DNA of 64,000 nucleotides from JANQPD01 sp963715655 (lineage in GTDB: Bacteria; Bacteroidota; Bacteroidia; Flavobacteriales; Schleiferiaceae): NCBI GenBank assembly GCA_963715655.1, contig OY970262.1:3720001-3784000 (forward strand), written 5' to 3'. The notes below the pieces were generated by a model. The model worked only from the letters and a program-made list of their open reading frames with translations, did not search any database and was not told the origin of the DNA. The position numbers were made by a program, and so were the translations under genes. This document shows, piece after piece, positions 35,244 through 43,714 of this stretch. Position 1 is the first letter of the stretch; every line of letters starts with the position of its first letter.

Positions 35244-35648
35244 TTAGTCTGGTGTTATTTCCCTTAAATTTTGATCCTCATCAATCTCCCAAACATTAAA
35301 TGCTCCATCTCCATCAAAATCTGCCAAAGCCGTTGCTCTTGCTGTAAAGGTGGTTGGTGTGGCTTCCACAATTTCAATTTGATAATTGGCATTTCCTCCT
35401 TCTTCTATGGTACGCTCATGCTCAAAACCAATAGTTACTAATTCAGATGAATATTTGGAACGAAGCATAAATTCGCTACGCTGAAGCGTATAGAGATGCT
35501 TTAATTGCATTTGGGCTTCCATACCCTTAGTTCTCGATATTAAAGGCATGAGACTAGGTAAGGCCAATAAAATGAGTATTCCAATTATTACTAATACAAC
35601 TAATAACTCATTTAGGGTATATGCGTTTAACTTTGATACTTTTTTCAT
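35244..35648 (-). CDS. Major pseudopilin (GspG-like)
   Basis: 134 aa from ATG at 35648; a GTG three codons further up is also in frame. Leader M-K-K-V-S-K-L-N-A, then Y-T-L-N-E-L-L-V-V-L-V-I-I-G-I-L, with Glu5 kept and Ala at -1 instead of Gly. The C-terminal D-F-D-G-D-G-A-F-N-V-W-E-I-D-E-D is an acidic loop like the calcium site of GspG or a dockerin-type D-x-D-x-D-G loop. First gene of the 12-gene operon; the next start is 2 bp after its stop. Confidence 0.85.
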   Translation of the reverse strand: MKKVSKLNAYTLNELLVVLVIIGILILLALPSLMPLISRTKGMEAQMQLKHLYTLQRSEFMLRSKYSSELVTIGFEHERTIEEGGNANYQIEIVEATPTTFTARATALADFDGDGAFNVWEIDEDQNLREITPD

Positions 35649-35759
35649 ACTTTTCACCCGTTGTAATTTGAATAGTCCAAAGAACCCAAAAGTTATTTGA
35701 GGCTACTTGGACACAACGCTGTTTTTTGGAAATCCTCGTAAACACTAACCTTAACTACC

Positions 35760-37340
35760 ATGAATCAAAGTCTTTTTGAGCGAGTAACCATTCTCGTTCA
35801 AGGATTAAATCCAACTGAAATACACTTTTTATCAAGCCTTCTTCAGGCTTCACAAAACTCTTGGGAACAAGGTCCTGGCAAGCTTTCTGATCTATTAGCA
35901 TTATTTGAATCTCAATCTTCTACAGAACTGCTTCTTATAAATGGAAAAAAAGAGGGTGATGCACTTCGTAAAAACTTAGAGGGCTTGGAAGATAGACTGC
36001 TGGATTCTTTACTAATGGATGTAAGCCTAGACCGAAATGGTCGATATTCACATGGTGAGCAGTTCCCTCTCGTACTTTTAAAAGACCGAATGAAAGCGTC
36101 ATTATTGCGCAGTAGAGGCTGTCCTCAAAAAGCTTTTGATAAACTACAACGCACCGCTGAACGTCATATAATGGAGGAGGATTACGATAGTGCGATTGCC
36201 TGTTTACATTTACAAATAAGTGCTGTTTGCCTTAACAATAACCCCCTAGTTTACAAAGAGCGGAAAGATTTACTTTTTTCCCTAAAACGACATCAAGCTT
36301 TGAGAGATAGAGCTATTGAACTTTTTGTGGAGCTTCGCATGAAAAAATATTATGGGATTCTTGAAAACCTTGATTTTTTTATTGAAGATTCTCTAGCGCT
36401 TCTGATTAAGTTTAAGGCAGAATGCGCTAGTAAAGCGGTTGCTTATGTTTTACTCTACTTTGAAAAGGAATGGGCTGAAGTTCAAGAAGATTATCACCTT
36501 GCCTTAAGTTCAATCGCTGAAATGCATGAAATGGTAAAAACTCCTTTTTATCTACCTCAAGTACAGTCCATTTTTGAGTTGATTTATGAACAAGCCAGAA
36601 TACTTTTAGAAATTGATTGTCTTATTAATGCTAAACGAATTCTATACTGCGCTAAAAGAAATCTCCCGCTGGAAAATGACTGTGGTGAAGCCGTTTTAGA
36701 GCTCTTGTTTAATCTTGAACTTAGTCAAGGCAATCTACAAGCCGCTGGTTTTATCATAAATCAACTAAACACTTCTTCTTTCTTCCATAAGCACATGCCG
36801 GTTCATACCAAAACAAAGTGGGAGTATCTATCCGCCATTTTATATTTTAGAAGTGGAAAGACCAAAAAATTTATGTCGCACATGCGCTTAAGAATGGGTT
36901 TGATAAAACTTGCTAAACCCGAGGATCAAATTCGATTGCGTATCATGGAAGTTCTTACCTCTATCGATGCTGATATGTTTGACCTAGCTGATCGCCAGCA
37001 AGAATCGCTACGAAAATTTATCGCTCGCAATCAGCTGAGAGCTAGTATAACCCCTACTCATTTATTTGATTTAACACATATTCTTTGGCAACTTAAATAT
37101 TGTGGTTACGAGCTTATGCGTCTTGATGAACGTAAGGTGGATTTGCATGAGTTCTTGGTTAAAATTGAGAATATTTACATCAATATGCCTCTTAATCGTA
37201 GTATTATTCGTTGGGATCTTTGGTTTGCAAATAAACTAAATCATGATATTGATGCTGGTGATTTATTTCACTCAGTTATTACAGCACGTAGGGAGCATTA
37301 CTATAATACAGGAGAACTTTCAAGATTAATTGCCTACTAG
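35760..37340 (+). CDS. Large helical-repeat hypothetical protein, divergent from the T2SS operon
   Basis: 526 aa from ATG at 35760, cytosolic by composition. It is almost all alpha-helical with TPR-like repeats (for example D-S-A-I-A-C-L-H-L-Q-I-S-A-V, Q-G-N-L-Q-A-A-G-F-I-I-N-Q-L). No catalytic motif is seen. It shares a 111-bp divergent promoter region with the T2SS operon; TTTG at 35696-35699 followed about 20 bp later by a T-rich block may be its promoter. It may be a scaffold or regulator for the neighbouring machine, but this is only inferred from position. Confidence 0.75.
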   Translation: MNQSLFERVTILVQGLNPTEIHFLSSLLQASQNSWEQGPGKLSDLLALFESQSSTELLLINGKKEGDALRKNLEGLEDRLLDSLLMDVSLDRNGRYSHGEQFPLVLLKDRMKASLLRSRGCPQKAFDKLQRTAERHIMEEDYDSAIACLHLQISAVCLNNNPLVYKERKDLLFSLKRHQALRDRAIELFVELRMKKYYGILENLDFFIEDSLALLIKFKAECASKAVAYVLLYFEKEWAEVQEDYHLALSSIAEMHEMVKTPFYLPQVQSIFELIYEQARILLEIDCLINAKRILYCAKRNLPLENDCGEAVLELLFNLELSQGNLQAAGFIINQLNTSSFFHKHMPVHTKTKWEYLSAILYFRSGKTKKFMSHMRLRMGLIKLAKPEDQIRLRIMEVLTSIDADMFDLADRQQESLRKFIARNQLRASITPTHLFDLTHILWQLKYCGYELMRLDERKVDLHEFLVKIENIYINMPLNRSIIRWDLWFANKLNHDIDAGDLFHSVITARREHYYNTGELSRLIAY

Positions 37341-38047
37341 GACTTAGCACCAAAGCTATTTAGCTCCACCTCTTTCTAAATGTTTTAAATCACTACTTAG
37401 CATCGCAATCAGATTCAATCCACTGTATTTCTTAGTGATTTCGGTGCTTTTTGATGTGTAAACGCTGCATTTTGTATTTACTGTGCCAACACACCATATC
37501 CGTCTGTGCTGAACCGCAGCCACCCTATCTCCACTCTTTTTAATGTTATGCATGTGCTTGTTCCTCTGATACACTTACTAAAGTCGAAATTTTAAGTCAA
37601 ATCCTCACCCTCAAAACCGAATATGAAGTATTTGGTAGCAATTGTGGTGTAAGCTATGTCTAATATGAAACGGAAACCCGGTGTGAAGTGAAATTTCTCA
37701 AGCTTTGGTGTAGTAATTAAATTCTATGAATTAGTGCATAAACACGATTAGAAATTACTAGGAAAAAGTTCTTACTACTCCAAAATTAAATAGCCATCAC
37801 TAGTCCTTCACCATCAAAACTCTTCTTTCATGAAAACGTGCTCCTTTAACGATTGGAAACTTAGCTCCAATCGCTCCCGTGTTCCCTAACTTTCTCCTTT
37901 ACATAAACGGGCTTTCTTTTTAAATGGAATAGTAACTGGATAAGTTCAGAACCATTGATAGACAATAGCCTGTTTTTCCGCCTAATTGACCTTATCATCG
38001 GAAATTAATTTTTCACTAAAAACTAAACAATTTAATAAGTCAAAACT
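37341..38047. other. 707-bp intergenic region with one short hairpin
   Basis: No convincing gene; a 72-codon minus-strand frame at 37356-37574 has no recognisable features. CGATTGGA (37850-37857) and TCCAATCG (37866-37873) form a perfect 8-bp hairpin without a T tract. The rest is A/T-rich and may hold the leader of the PKD protein gene. Confidence 0.5.
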
Positions 38048-40090
38048 ATGAAACAGTTATATTCTACCTCACAGGCAACAGCCTTTCTCTCTTTGCGAAA
38101 AGAGTATTATATTCTCCTTACCCTACTCTTTACCTTAACCCTCCAAGTAAGTTACGCGCAAAGTGCCTGTAATAACCCTCCCACTGCACTAGTCAATGGA
38201 GGTTTTGAACAACCCGCAGGTGCAATTTCCACTAGCCACTTATCCATCAACTCCAATATGCCGGGTTGGTTTGTCTCTCACGGCACGCCTAGCACTAGCA
38301 GCACACCTCCCCGCTCCATGTGGATGTGGTCTAATGCTGGTGTAGGAGAAGGTGTATTCAATTGCTTTGACTTTCAACAGGGCAAAGAATACCTTATATG
38401 TTTTGATTTAATGACTAATGGTCATCCAAACGGTGTCTTTAACGTTAGGGCTACTACGGGTATTAATCCCTATACCGCAAACCCAACGCCCGCTGGTTCC
38501 ACCCCGCCTTGGCCATCTTCTTCCCAGCAAATATTCCAAGATGCTTTGTCCCCGTACACAAGCTTTACATCAATGTCTATCCCTTTTGCTCCTAACAGCA
38601 ATTACAGCCAGATTTGGTTTTATCCGTTCCAGAATGTTCCTCTTGCAAGCCAATCTGAAGCACAGTTTGATAACGTGGTTATCCAAGAAATCAATTCTGC
38701 ACTATACACGGTAAGTTCCGATGTGGTGATATGCCCTCCCGCCAATGTGCAACTATCGGCTACTGGAGGAGCAAGCTATAATTGGTCTCCCTCGACAGGT
38801 CTGAGCTGCACCAACTGCCCTAATCCAGTAGCAACTCCTGCCGCCACAACCACCTATACTGTCGAAATTATCGACCCTAATCTCTGCGGACCAGTTACCA
38901 GAGAGGTTACAGTGACGGTTGATTGCGACTGTACATGCGATGTACTTCCAGATTTTATGTTTACTCAAGAAGCGAATTGTAGTACCTATACGTTCACCAA
39001 TAATTCAAGCGGAAACGCCTGCACTAATATCATAGGGGCTAATTGGGATTTTGGAAATGGGATTACAGGAACTGGTAATAGTATCACGCACACATTCCCT
39101 GGTCCGGGTGTATATAATGTATGTATGACTGCGGCTGGCTTTGACGGGGAAAATTGCTGCAACGATACGATTTGCTACCCAGTAACTATCGAGTGCAATA
39201 CTAACGATTGTGATTGCCCGCTTACCCCTGATTTTACTTTTAACACGGAGAAGTGTCAGGTCGAGTTCTTTGATCAAACATCCACAGACTGTGATGTACT
39301 ATCCACAAACTGGGATTTTGGCGATGGTGCCTACGCTTCAGTTCCAAACCCAATACATCAATTCAGCGCGTCTGGGACTTATAACGTTTGCTTAACGGTA
39401 AAAACAATAGATCCTGAAACGGGAGAATGTTGTACAGATTCAGTGTGTTATAACGTATTGGTAAGGGATTGTGAACCTTGTGAGTGTGAAATTAATTTAA
39501 CACAACTCAGTGCCGATGAAAGGGACTGCGATGTTGAGTTTACTGCTGAAGTAGATGCAGATTGTGATATAGTTGATATTCTTTGGGATTTTGGTGACGG
39601 GAATACGGTTTCGAGCAACTTTTATCCTCAGCATAGCTATAGCTACAATGGAACCTACAATTATTGCGCTACCATTTCCTATTTCGATAACAACGGAATA
39701 GCCTGTACGAAAACGTATTGTGACGTAGTTACTATTATAGGTTGCGAACCAGAGCCTTGTGCTGAAACTGGAGATCAAGGGAATGGTAAGACTTCTAGGG
39801 TAAATCCTCAAGGAGGAGCTTCTTCATCGCTGGGTTTGAGTGTATATCCCAACCCTTCATCAGGATTGGTGAGTATCAGCTTTCAAACGCCTACCGCAGG
39901 TAACGTGGAAATAAATGTACATGATGCGACAGGTAAGCACATTACCACCATTTCTAATACCGATATGGAAGATGGTAATCACACTGTTAGCTGGTATCCC
40001 TCATCTTCGGGAATGTCCTATGGCATGTACCATATCTTGGTGAAATATGGAGAGAAGGGTGAAACGGTTAAGTTTATATATGAACGATAA
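38048..40090 (+). CDS. PKD-domain secreted protein with T9SS sorting domain
   Basis: 680 aa from ATG at 38048. The signal peptide ends near S-Y-A-Q after about 38 residues. A jelly-roll-like N-terminal domain (V-N-G-G-F-E-Q-P ... F-D-N-V-V-I-Q-E) resembles carbohydrate-binding modules. A short Ig-like unit follows (S-Y-N-W-S-P-S-T-G-L), then three PKD domains with W-D-F-G-N/D-G, separated by Cys-rich linkers (C-D-C-T-C-D, C-D-C-P, C-E-C-E). The last ~80 residues (L-S-V-Y-P-N-P-S-S-G to V-K-F-I-Y) are a type A T9SS C-terminal sorting domain. Likely surface-exposed adhesin or extracellular binding protein. Confidence 0.9.
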   Translation: MKQLYSTSQATAFLSLRKEYYILLTLLFTLTLQVSYAQSACNNPPTALVNGGFEQPAGAISTSHLSINSNMPGWFVSHGTPSTSSTPPRSMWMWSNAGVGEGVFNCFDFQQGKEYLICFDLMTNGHPNGVFNVRATTGINPYTANPTPAGSTPPWPSSSQQIFQDALSPYTSFTSMSIPFAPNSNYSQIWFYPFQNVPLASQSEAQFDNVVIQEINSALYTVSSDVVICPPANVQLSATGGASYNWSPSTGLSCTNCPNPVATPAATTTYTVEIIDPNLCGPVTREVTVTVDCDCTCDVLPDFMFTQEANCSTYTFTNNSSGNACTNIIGANWDFGNGITGTGNSITHTFPGPGVYNVCMTAAGFDGENCCNDTICYPVTIECNTNDCDCPLTPDFTFNTEKCQVEFFDQTSTDCDVLSTNWDFGDGAYASVPNPIHQFSASGTYNVCLTVKTIDPETGECCTDSVCYNVLVRDCEPCECEINLTQLSADERDCDVEFTAEVDADCDIVDILWDFGDGNTVSSNFYPQHSYSYNGTYNYCATISYFDNNGIACTKTYCDVVTIIGCEPEPCAETGDQGNGKTSRVNPQGGASSSLGLSVYPNPSSGLVSISFQTPTAGNVEINVHDATGKHITTISNTDMEDGNHTVSWYPSSSGMSYGMYHILVKYGEKGETVKFIYER

Positions 40091-40115
40091 TTCTTGTACT
40101 ACCCTATAATTATCT

Positions 40116-40147
40116 AAAAGGCTGTCTCGAATTGAGGCAGCCTTTTT
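40116..40147 (+). terminator. Rho-independent terminator after the PKD protein gene
   Basis: AAAAGGCTG...CAGCCTTTT with a further TCTC/GAGG pairing, 5-nt loop and five T residues, 25 bp after the stop codon. The following 40148-40474 stretch shows nothing else that I can support. Confidence 0.88.
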
Positions 40148-40474
40148 CGATTTAAGGTTTCTAAAAGTGGAAAGAGCTAAGAGGATGAAAATCTTTATAC
40201 CGTAATGGTATTAAGTAAAGGTGCTTGAGAAGGTTTTAAATCAAAAAGTTCCATGCAAACTAAGAGTTGCGGAAAGCAAATGTCTATATCAACAGAAATA
40301 CACTTTTTTCTAAGTGTATCATCATAGTTATACATTCTGATTTAAAAGGAATTAAGCTTATACCCTGCTGTTTATCAGAGCATAAAGATTAAAAATGTTA
40401 CAGCGTTTTTGATTTGTAAAATGTGTTTTGTCTAGAAAATCTATTACTTTTAAACACATCAATCATCCGTCCAA

Positions 40475-41191
40475 ATGAACATTCTTCTCGCTGGTAGAAA
40501 TGAGCAAGAATTACACTTTCTAAATGCTCGTTGCAATAATACGCATCAATCAAATCATAGATTTATTGAGGCAGATAACCTTGTAAAAGCAAGTCATTTA
40601 ATTCGAAACACCCGTCCGCATGTAGTTTGTATTATCGCTAACGCTACTGAAAAATCTACCGTCCTAAAGCAATATGTAATTGTTCTTAATCTAAGCATCA
40701 ATTTGACAAGTGAAACTGAGTCAATATTTCAGCCAAGCGACAATAGTTTTATTCGTTCTACACAGCTATTCACATTGGAGGAGGTTTTGATGGCGTTAAT
40801 GAAGTTATATGGCAAAACACCTCTAGATATACCGTCTCATGGCAGCACTCACAAACGTATTGCTCTTCCCGTAAAGGGAGGGTATAAATTTTTGGAATTA
40901 TCAAGTATTATTCGATTAGAGGGATCAGGAAGTTATACTTATTTACATACCGAAACAGGTAAGAGACTTCTGATGTCCAGCCGAATTGGCTGTTTTGAAA
41001 ATCAACTACCCAAGCGTCAGTTTATCCGAGTACATCAGTCTCACATCGTACAGGTTAACTTTATTACAGAATTACGAAAAGGAAGTGAGTTCTATTTAAT
41101 TTTAAGTAATAAAGAAAAAATACCTGTGGCTAAGAGACGCTTGGGCTATGTAGAACAGATACTTTTTGATAACTATTTGAAGGTTGGTTAA
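40475..41191 (+). CDS. LytTR-family transcription regulator with a degenerate receiver
   Basis: 238 aa from ATG at 40475. Residues about 130-236 are a LytTR DNA-binding domain: I-A-L-P-V-K-G-G-Y-K-F-L-E-L-S-S-I-I-R-L-E-G, then S-Y-T-Y-L-H-T, F-I-R-V-H-Q-S-H-I-V, and I-P-V-A-K-R-R. The first ~110 residues resemble a receiver fold (M-N-I-L-L-A-G-R-N-E ... H-V-V-C-I-I-A-N) but the acidic pocket and the phospho-acceptor Asp are not apparent. It is a lone gene; a histidine kinase is not adjacent. It may control the PKD protein gene upstream or act by a phosphorylation-independent mechanism. Confidence 0.85.
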   Translation: MNILLAGRNEQELHFLNARCNNTHQSNHRFIEADNLVKASHLIRNTRPHVVCIIANATEKSTVLKQYVIVLNLSINLTSETESIFQPSDNSFIRSTQLFTLEEVLMALMKLYGKTPLDIPSHGSTHKRIALPVKGGYKFLELSSIIRLEGSGSYTYLHTETGKRLLMSSRIGCFENQLPKRQFIRVHQSHIVQVNFITELRKGSEFYLILSNKEKIPVAKRRLGYVEQILFDNYLKVG

Positions 41192-41379
41192 AGTTTTTGG
41201 TTAGTTACGATATCCTTTCCTTTTTTCTTTAACGTTCATGAGGAAATAAAGATTCAATATAGATTTTTGGGAAACGTATATTCAAGAATTTGACTTCACT
41301 CTTAATTACTTACTTACAGCCAATAATACAACGGTACGTGCAAGGGTGTAATTAAAACTCTGTCTTAGGAACTTTTATA

Positions 41380-41637
41380 TTATCGTTCAAAATCCAACCC
41401 TTTGTTGTTATCCTTTTGATGATTTCTTATACGTAATAGCTTCTGCTCTCTTTGAATTTTAGGAAGAAGCTCTTTGTTTTGTTCAAGTTCAAATTGACGA
41501 TAACCATCTTTAATTCCATCTAAGTAAACGCTTTTTCCTTTAACGCTTTCAATGATAATTTTGGCCAATTCTAATGACTTAGAACGTAATAAATATCCAC
41601 TATTAAAGCCTTTAACATAAAATTTGTCTTGTTGCAT
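41380..41637 (-). CDS. Small hypothetical protein paired with excisionase-like HTH
   Basis: 85 aa from ATG at 41637, 2 bp after the stop of the HTH gene. It is basic and charged (R-S-K-S-L-E-L-A-K-I-I-I-E-S-V-K-G-K ... Q-R-E-Q-K-L-L-R-I-R-N), with no signal peptide. Not recognised. The coupling to an HTH_17 gene beside a tRNA suggests a mobile-element regulator or accessory factor. Confidence 0.6.
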   Translation of the reverse strand: MQQDKFYVKGFNSGYLLRSKSLELAKIIIESVKGKSVYLDGIKDGYRQFELEQNKELLPKIQREQKLLRIRNHQKDNNKGLDFER

Positions 41638-41639
41638 AT

Positions 41640-41909
41640 TTAAAATGTGTCTTTTGAATTTTGTTCAAGATAGTCCTGTAACGAATCTCGATCATATAAA
41701 ATCATTTTCTTATTTGGTTGTGAAAATCGAATTTGTCCTGTGTTCCTCAACTTTTGGAAAGTCGTCTTAGATTTAATTCTCAAATACTTCATAGCCTCGT
41801 CACGACCTATCCATTTATTTTCAATTTCTTTTTTCTCTAATTTCAAACGATTAACAACGTTTTCCACAAGAGCGTAAAATGCATCTTCTTCTAGGCAAAT
41901 AACTTCCAT
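41640..41909 (-). CDS. Excisionase-like helix-turn-helix protein (HTH_17)
   Basis: 89 aa from ATG at 41909. N-terminal helix, then W-I-G-R-D-E-A-M-K-Y-L-R-I-K-S-K-T-T-F-Q-K-L-R-N-T-G-Q-I with a winged strand (K-K-M-I-L-Y-D-R-D-S-L-Q-D-Y-L), the pattern of MerR-like excisionase/HTH_17 proteins common in Bacteroidota integrative elements. It lies 290 bp from the 3' end of a tRNA-Leu gene, a classic integration target. No integrase is adjacent, so this may be an island remnant. Confidence 0.8.
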   Translation of the reverse strand: MEVICLEEDAFYALVENVVNRLKLEKKEIENKWIGRDEAMKYLRIKSKTTFQKLRNTGQIRFSQPNKKMILYDRDSLQDYLEQNSKDTF

Positions 41910-41991
41910 ACACTACAAATATTAACAGCATTAATAATCTTACTCACAAATTAAGTGATTTTTAACAAGCATCTGCATAGTTTAGAATTTC

Positions 41992-42026
41992 TTTTATCCG
42001 CATTGACTCCGCCAATGCGGATAAAA
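41992..42026. repeat. 14-bp perfect inverted repeat
   Basis: TTTTATCCGCATTG (41992-42005) and CAATGCGGATAAAA (42013-42026) with a 7-nt spacer, between the excisionase-like gene and the tRNA-Leu. It is too perfect for chance, has a T run at one end on each strand, and may be a bidirectional terminator, an operator, or the recombination site of an element. The rest of 41910-42163 shows nothing else clear. Confidence 0.6.
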
Positions 42027-42163
42027 CTCAATGGGTTGACACAGAACTTTCAAATAAAGTTTCTCCTTTTTCAGAAATTCTTTATTATTGAGCAGAAACT
42101 CTACAATTAGGCATCACTCTATTAAAGTGAACTTGCAACTTGTTTGACCTATGTTTGACCCAA

Positions 42164-42195
42164 CAAAAAAACCCACTGCTTTCACAATGGGTTTT
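42164..42195 (-). terminator. Terminator of the tRNA-Leu gene
   Basis: AAAACCCA (42168-42175) and TGGGTTTT (42188-42195) form an 8-bp stem with a 12-nt loop; read on the minus strand it ends in a run of T residues. It begins 8 bp after the tRNA 3' end. Confidence 0.8.
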
Positions 42196-42202
42196 CTTTC
42201 TG

Positions 42203-42284
42203 TACAGGCGGAGAGACTCGAACTCTCACACCTCGCGGCACTAGATCCTAAGTCTAGCGTGTCTACCAATTCCACCACGCCTGC
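42203..42284 (-). tRNA. tRNA-Leu (anticodon UAG)
   Basis: 82 nt on the minus strand. Acceptor stem 5' GCAGGCG with 3' CGCCTGT (a G-T pair at position 1-72) and discriminator A. Anticodon stem CTAGA/TCTAG with loop CTTAGGA gives UAG. A long variable arm (about TGCCGCGAGGTGT) and T-stem GAGAG/CTCTC with TTCGAGT complete the type II tRNA-Leu shape. CCA is not encoded. Accessory genes lie on its 3' side and core genes on its 5' side. Confidence 0.96.
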
Positions 42285-42328
42285 AGAACTGTGTTTACAA
42301 AATCTTAAATGATTTTATAAACGGGCGG

Positions 42329-42361
42329 CAAAGATACTATCTTTAGATAATTACACACAAT
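42329..42361 (-). promoter_or_regulatory. Promoter for tRNA-Leu
   Basis: On the minus strand, TATCTTTG (42329-42336 complement) is preceded by ATTG after 21 bp, matching the Bacteroidota TTTG-N19/21-TAnnTTTG pattern at a suitable distance (about 45 bp) from the tRNA 5' end. Confidence 0.6.
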
Positions 42362-42381
42362 ATTTATTTTATTTTTAGCCT

Positions 42382-42413
42382 TTTGCCAGCCGCACATCAA
42401 TTGGCTACTTTTG
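42382..42413 (+). promoter_or_regulatory. Promoter for the flavin reductase gene
   Basis: TTTG (42382-42385), 20 bp, then TACTTTTG (42406-42413): an excellent Bacteroidota promoter, 21 bp before the ATG at 42435. It is divergent to the tRNA-Leu promoter. Confidence 0.75.
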
Positions 42414-42434
42414 CGCATCATAAAAATCAGCTAA

Positions 42435-43334
42435 ATGCCCTCATTTGATTTAAAAAGCCTAAGCGGAAAACAAGCCCACGCGCACTTACTAGGTGCTATA
42501 GGGCCCAGGCCCATTGCTTTTGCCAGTACTATTGATGCTAACGGAAATCCTAACTTAAGCCCTTTTAGCTATTTCAATGTTTTTAGCTCCAACCCGCCCA
42601 TCTTAATTTTTTCTCCCGCTCGCAGGGTTAGAGATAATACTACCAAGCATACACTACACAATGCTGAAACTACTGGTGAAGTGGTAATTAACATAGTAAA
42701 TTACAGCATTGTAGAACAAATGTCGCTAAGCAGTACCGAGTACGATGCAGGTGTAAATGAGTTTAAAAAAGCAGGACTTACTCCCATTGCTTCTGATGTG
42801 GTAAAACCTTTTAGAGTAAAAGAATCTCCGGCACAGTTTGAATGTAAGGTAAACGAGATTATTTCTTTGGGTGATGGTGGTGGTGCCGGCAATTTAATTA
42901 TTTGCGAAGTGTTAAAAATGCATATTGCAGATAATGTGTTGGATGAAGACGGCCAAATTGATCTTCAAAAAATTGATTTGGTTGCACGCATGGGTGGTAA
43001 TTGGTATTGCCGTGCTAATGGTGAGGCGCTTTTTGAAATTGAAAAACCATTGGCCAATAAAGGTATAGGGGTAGATCAAATTCCTAAACGCATCCGCGAA
43101 AGCGTATTTTTAGATGGTAATGATTTGGGGAAACTAGGTAATGTGGAGCACCTGCCCAGCGATACTGAGCTAGAAGAATTTATGGAAAACTACCGCGTGC
43201 GCGAAATCTTTGCCAAAAATGAAGGGCTGGAAGTACGTGAAGAATTACATCAGTTTGCTAAAGAAGCGCTGAACGAGGGAAAAGTAAAAAAGGCATGGAA
43301 AGCCTTACTAATTGATAAATTAAATAGAAACTAA
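42435..43334 (+). CDS. Flavin reductase-like (FMN-binding split-barrel) protein
   Basis: 299 aa from ATG at 42435. The N-terminal ~190 residues fit the flavin reductase/DIM6-NTAB family: G-P-R-P-I-A-F-A-S-T-I-D-A-N-G, N-L-S-P-F-S-Y-F-N-V-F-S-S-N-P-P and the F-E-C-K-V-N-E-I strand. It binds FMN and may act as a flavin:NAD(P)H reductase or oxidoreductase; the partner is not known. A helical C-terminal extension of about 100 residues (R-V-R-E-I-F-A-K-N ... K-V-K-K-A-W-K-A-L) is typical of the Bacteroidota members. Two bp separate it from the DUF3127 gene. Confidence 0.88.
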   Translation: MPSFDLKSLSGKQAHAHLLGAIGPRPIAFASTIDANGNPNLSPFSYFNVFSSNPPILIFSPARRVRDNTTKHTLHNAETTGEVVINIVNYSIVEQMSLSSTEYDAGVNEFKKAGLTPIASDVVKPFRVKESPAQFECKVNEIISLGDGGGAGNLIICEVLKMHIADNVLDEDGQIDLQKIDLVARMGGNWYCRANGEALFEIEKPLANKGIGVDQIPKRIRESVFLDGNDLGKLGNVEHLPSDTELEEFMENYRVREIFAKNEGLEVREELHQFAKEALNEGKVKKAWKALLIDKLNRN

Positions 43335-43336
43335 AC

Positions 43337-43705
43337 ATGGAAGTAAGCGGAACAGTAAAAAAAGTAAGCGAAGTAACACAAGTTACCGACACCTTTAAAA
43401 AGCGTGAGTTAGTAGTAACCACCGAAGAGCAATATCCTCAACACATAATTATTGAGTTTATTCAAGATAAAACAGATTTGCTAAACACGGTAAATGAAGG
43501 CGATCGTGTAAGTGTAGGCATCAATTTGCGTGGCCGAGAGTGGACATCTCCACAAGGAGAAATAAAATATTTTAACTCGCTACACGGTTGGAGAATTGAA
43601 AAACAAGGTGCTGCTGCCCCGCAAAACGGAGCGCCATCTAGCAATGGTACTAACATGCCACCAATGCCGCCTATGCAAGAGGAAGATGATGATTTACCCT
43701 TTTAA
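43337..43705 (+). CDS. DUF3127 protein with SSB-like acidic C-terminal tip
   Basis: 122 aa from ATG at 43337. The first ~90 residues form the OB-fold-like DUF3127 domain (V-S-G-T-V-K-K-V-S, F-K-K-R-E-L-V-V-T-T, V-S-V-G-I-N-L-R-G-R-E-W, F-N-S-L-H-G-W-R-I). A P/N/G-rich linker leads to a tail E-E-D-D-D-L-P-F that copies the single-stranded-DNA-binding protein tip D-D-D-I-P-F used to recruit DNA repair partners. The role is probably in DNA metabolism; DUF3127 itself is not well described. Confidence 0.85.
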   Translation: MEVSGTVKKVSEVTQVTDTFKKRELVVTTEEQYPQHIIIEFIQDKTDLLNTVNEGDRVSVGINLRGREWTSPQGEIKYFNSLHGWRIEKQGAAAPQNGAPSSNGTNMPPMPPMQEEDDDLPF

Positions 43706-43714
43706 AAAATTAAC

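Noticed and set aside
37356..37574. 72-codon minus-strand frame in the 707-bp intergenic region
   Set aside because: No family likeness and no clear start signal; not enough to call a gene.
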